From Psettodes erumei (taxonomy: Eukaryota > Chordata > Actinopteri > Pleuronectiformes > Psettodidae): a stretch of 64,000 bases of DNA. The position numbers were made by a program, and so were the translations under genes. The stretch spans positions 2,918,501 to 2,982,500 of the forward strand of contig JAFBJZ010000888.1 in the NCBI GenBank assembly GCA_016785225.1, written 5' to 3'. This document shows positions 63,531-64,000 of the stretch, piece after piece (positions within the stretch are counted from its first letter, which is position 1; every line of letters starts with the position of its first letter). The notes under the pieces were generated by a model. That model was not told the DNA's origin and made no database searches. It saw nothing but the letters and a program-made list of their open reading frames with translations.

Positions 63531-64000
63531 AAAAAAAATGTGACGGTGACATATGTCTTCAACAGCTCCTGCCTTCTTTCTGTCCGACTGTGCGTGCGCG
63601 TGCGCCTGGGCGATGACATAATCCCTCACACAGAGTCAACGCTGGGTGCCGAGCATTTCGGAAAACGTGCGCAACCTGACTGAAAGGAGGTAAAAAAAAA
63701 AAAAAAGGGAAAAAAGTAAACCTTTCAGATTGTAAATTGAAAGGCCCTTTGTAAAGGCGCTCCGTCGGTTTCAGCTGCACTTGGGCGACACGCACTTTTA
63801 CATCTGTGCCGCCTGGCTCCTGACTGCGGCTCGTCACCAAAACGACAGAGCCGGGGGGGGGACCCACGACACCTAGAAGTCTATTCATGTCATACAGTAG
63901 AGCGAGGGGGGCTCTTTCCCCATCTCCTCTGCAGCTACAACCATCAATTTAGCTCTGTGGTGGCCAGTCAGCCCCTCTCTGTCCCAGCTGTGTTTGACAC
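63531..64000. other. intergenic DNA to window edge
   Basis: Contains GCGTGCGCG (63591-63605), an A-run near 63693 and a G-run near 63852. No gene recognised. Confidence 0.65.

Overview
The window is vertebrate genomic DNA, almost certainly from a percomorph teleost fish. It has long GT-AG introns, many (TG)n/(CA)n and (GA)n microsatellites, few mobile elements, and two interspersed repeats of types I recognise from percomorph genomes. There are no operons, rRNA or tRNA genes and no CRISPR array. The only protein-coding gene I can support is nfatc1 (nuclear factor of activated T cells, cytoplasmic 1) on the minus strand.

Left 38 kb: nine consecutive coding exons of nfatc1 run from 38053 (start ATG) down to 1011. 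Together they give an uninterrupted 918-residue reading frame plus one base. Every junction has GT-AG borders and the phases agree throughout. Exon order: N-terminal exon of the P1/alpha type; one large exon with the PxIxIT calcineurin-docking site, serine-rich region, SP repeats and first NLS; six exons for the Rel-homology/IPT DNA-binding region; and a 663-bp exon for the C-terminal transactivation region. The final short exon (about 15-17 residues in relatives) is not in the window and must lie to the left of position 1. Introns hold simple repeats, G-runs and several unique-sequence blocks that resemble conserved regulatory DNA. I could not find a P2/beta first exon.

Centre (38.05-38.8 kb): 5' UTR and P1 promoter, CpG-rich, with a TATA-like box, an NFAT core and two identical CRE/ATF-like motifs. 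It is bounded upstream by a very long (TG)n tract followed by (AC)n and (GA)n.

Right 25 kb (38.8-64 kb): no gene recognised. It contains two degenerate percomorph repeats, a near-perfect 27-bp-stem hairpin, a second imperfect hairpin, two CTCF-like motifs, several microsatellites and, from about 54.7 kb, a dense series of unique blocks with homeodomain-type AT motifs. A strongly CpG-rich patch lies at about 61.9-62.2 kb. This looks like a developmental regulatory desert. In mammals SALL3 and ATP9B lie on the upstream side of NFATC1; no ATP9B exon was recognised here, so a sall3-type landscape is a possible but untested explanation.

I found no clearly new biological system. The best leads are a read-through terminal exon of nfatc1 whose stop codon lies inside a poly(A) signal, the small-RNA-like hairpin at 50.5 kb, and the isolated CpG-rich patch.
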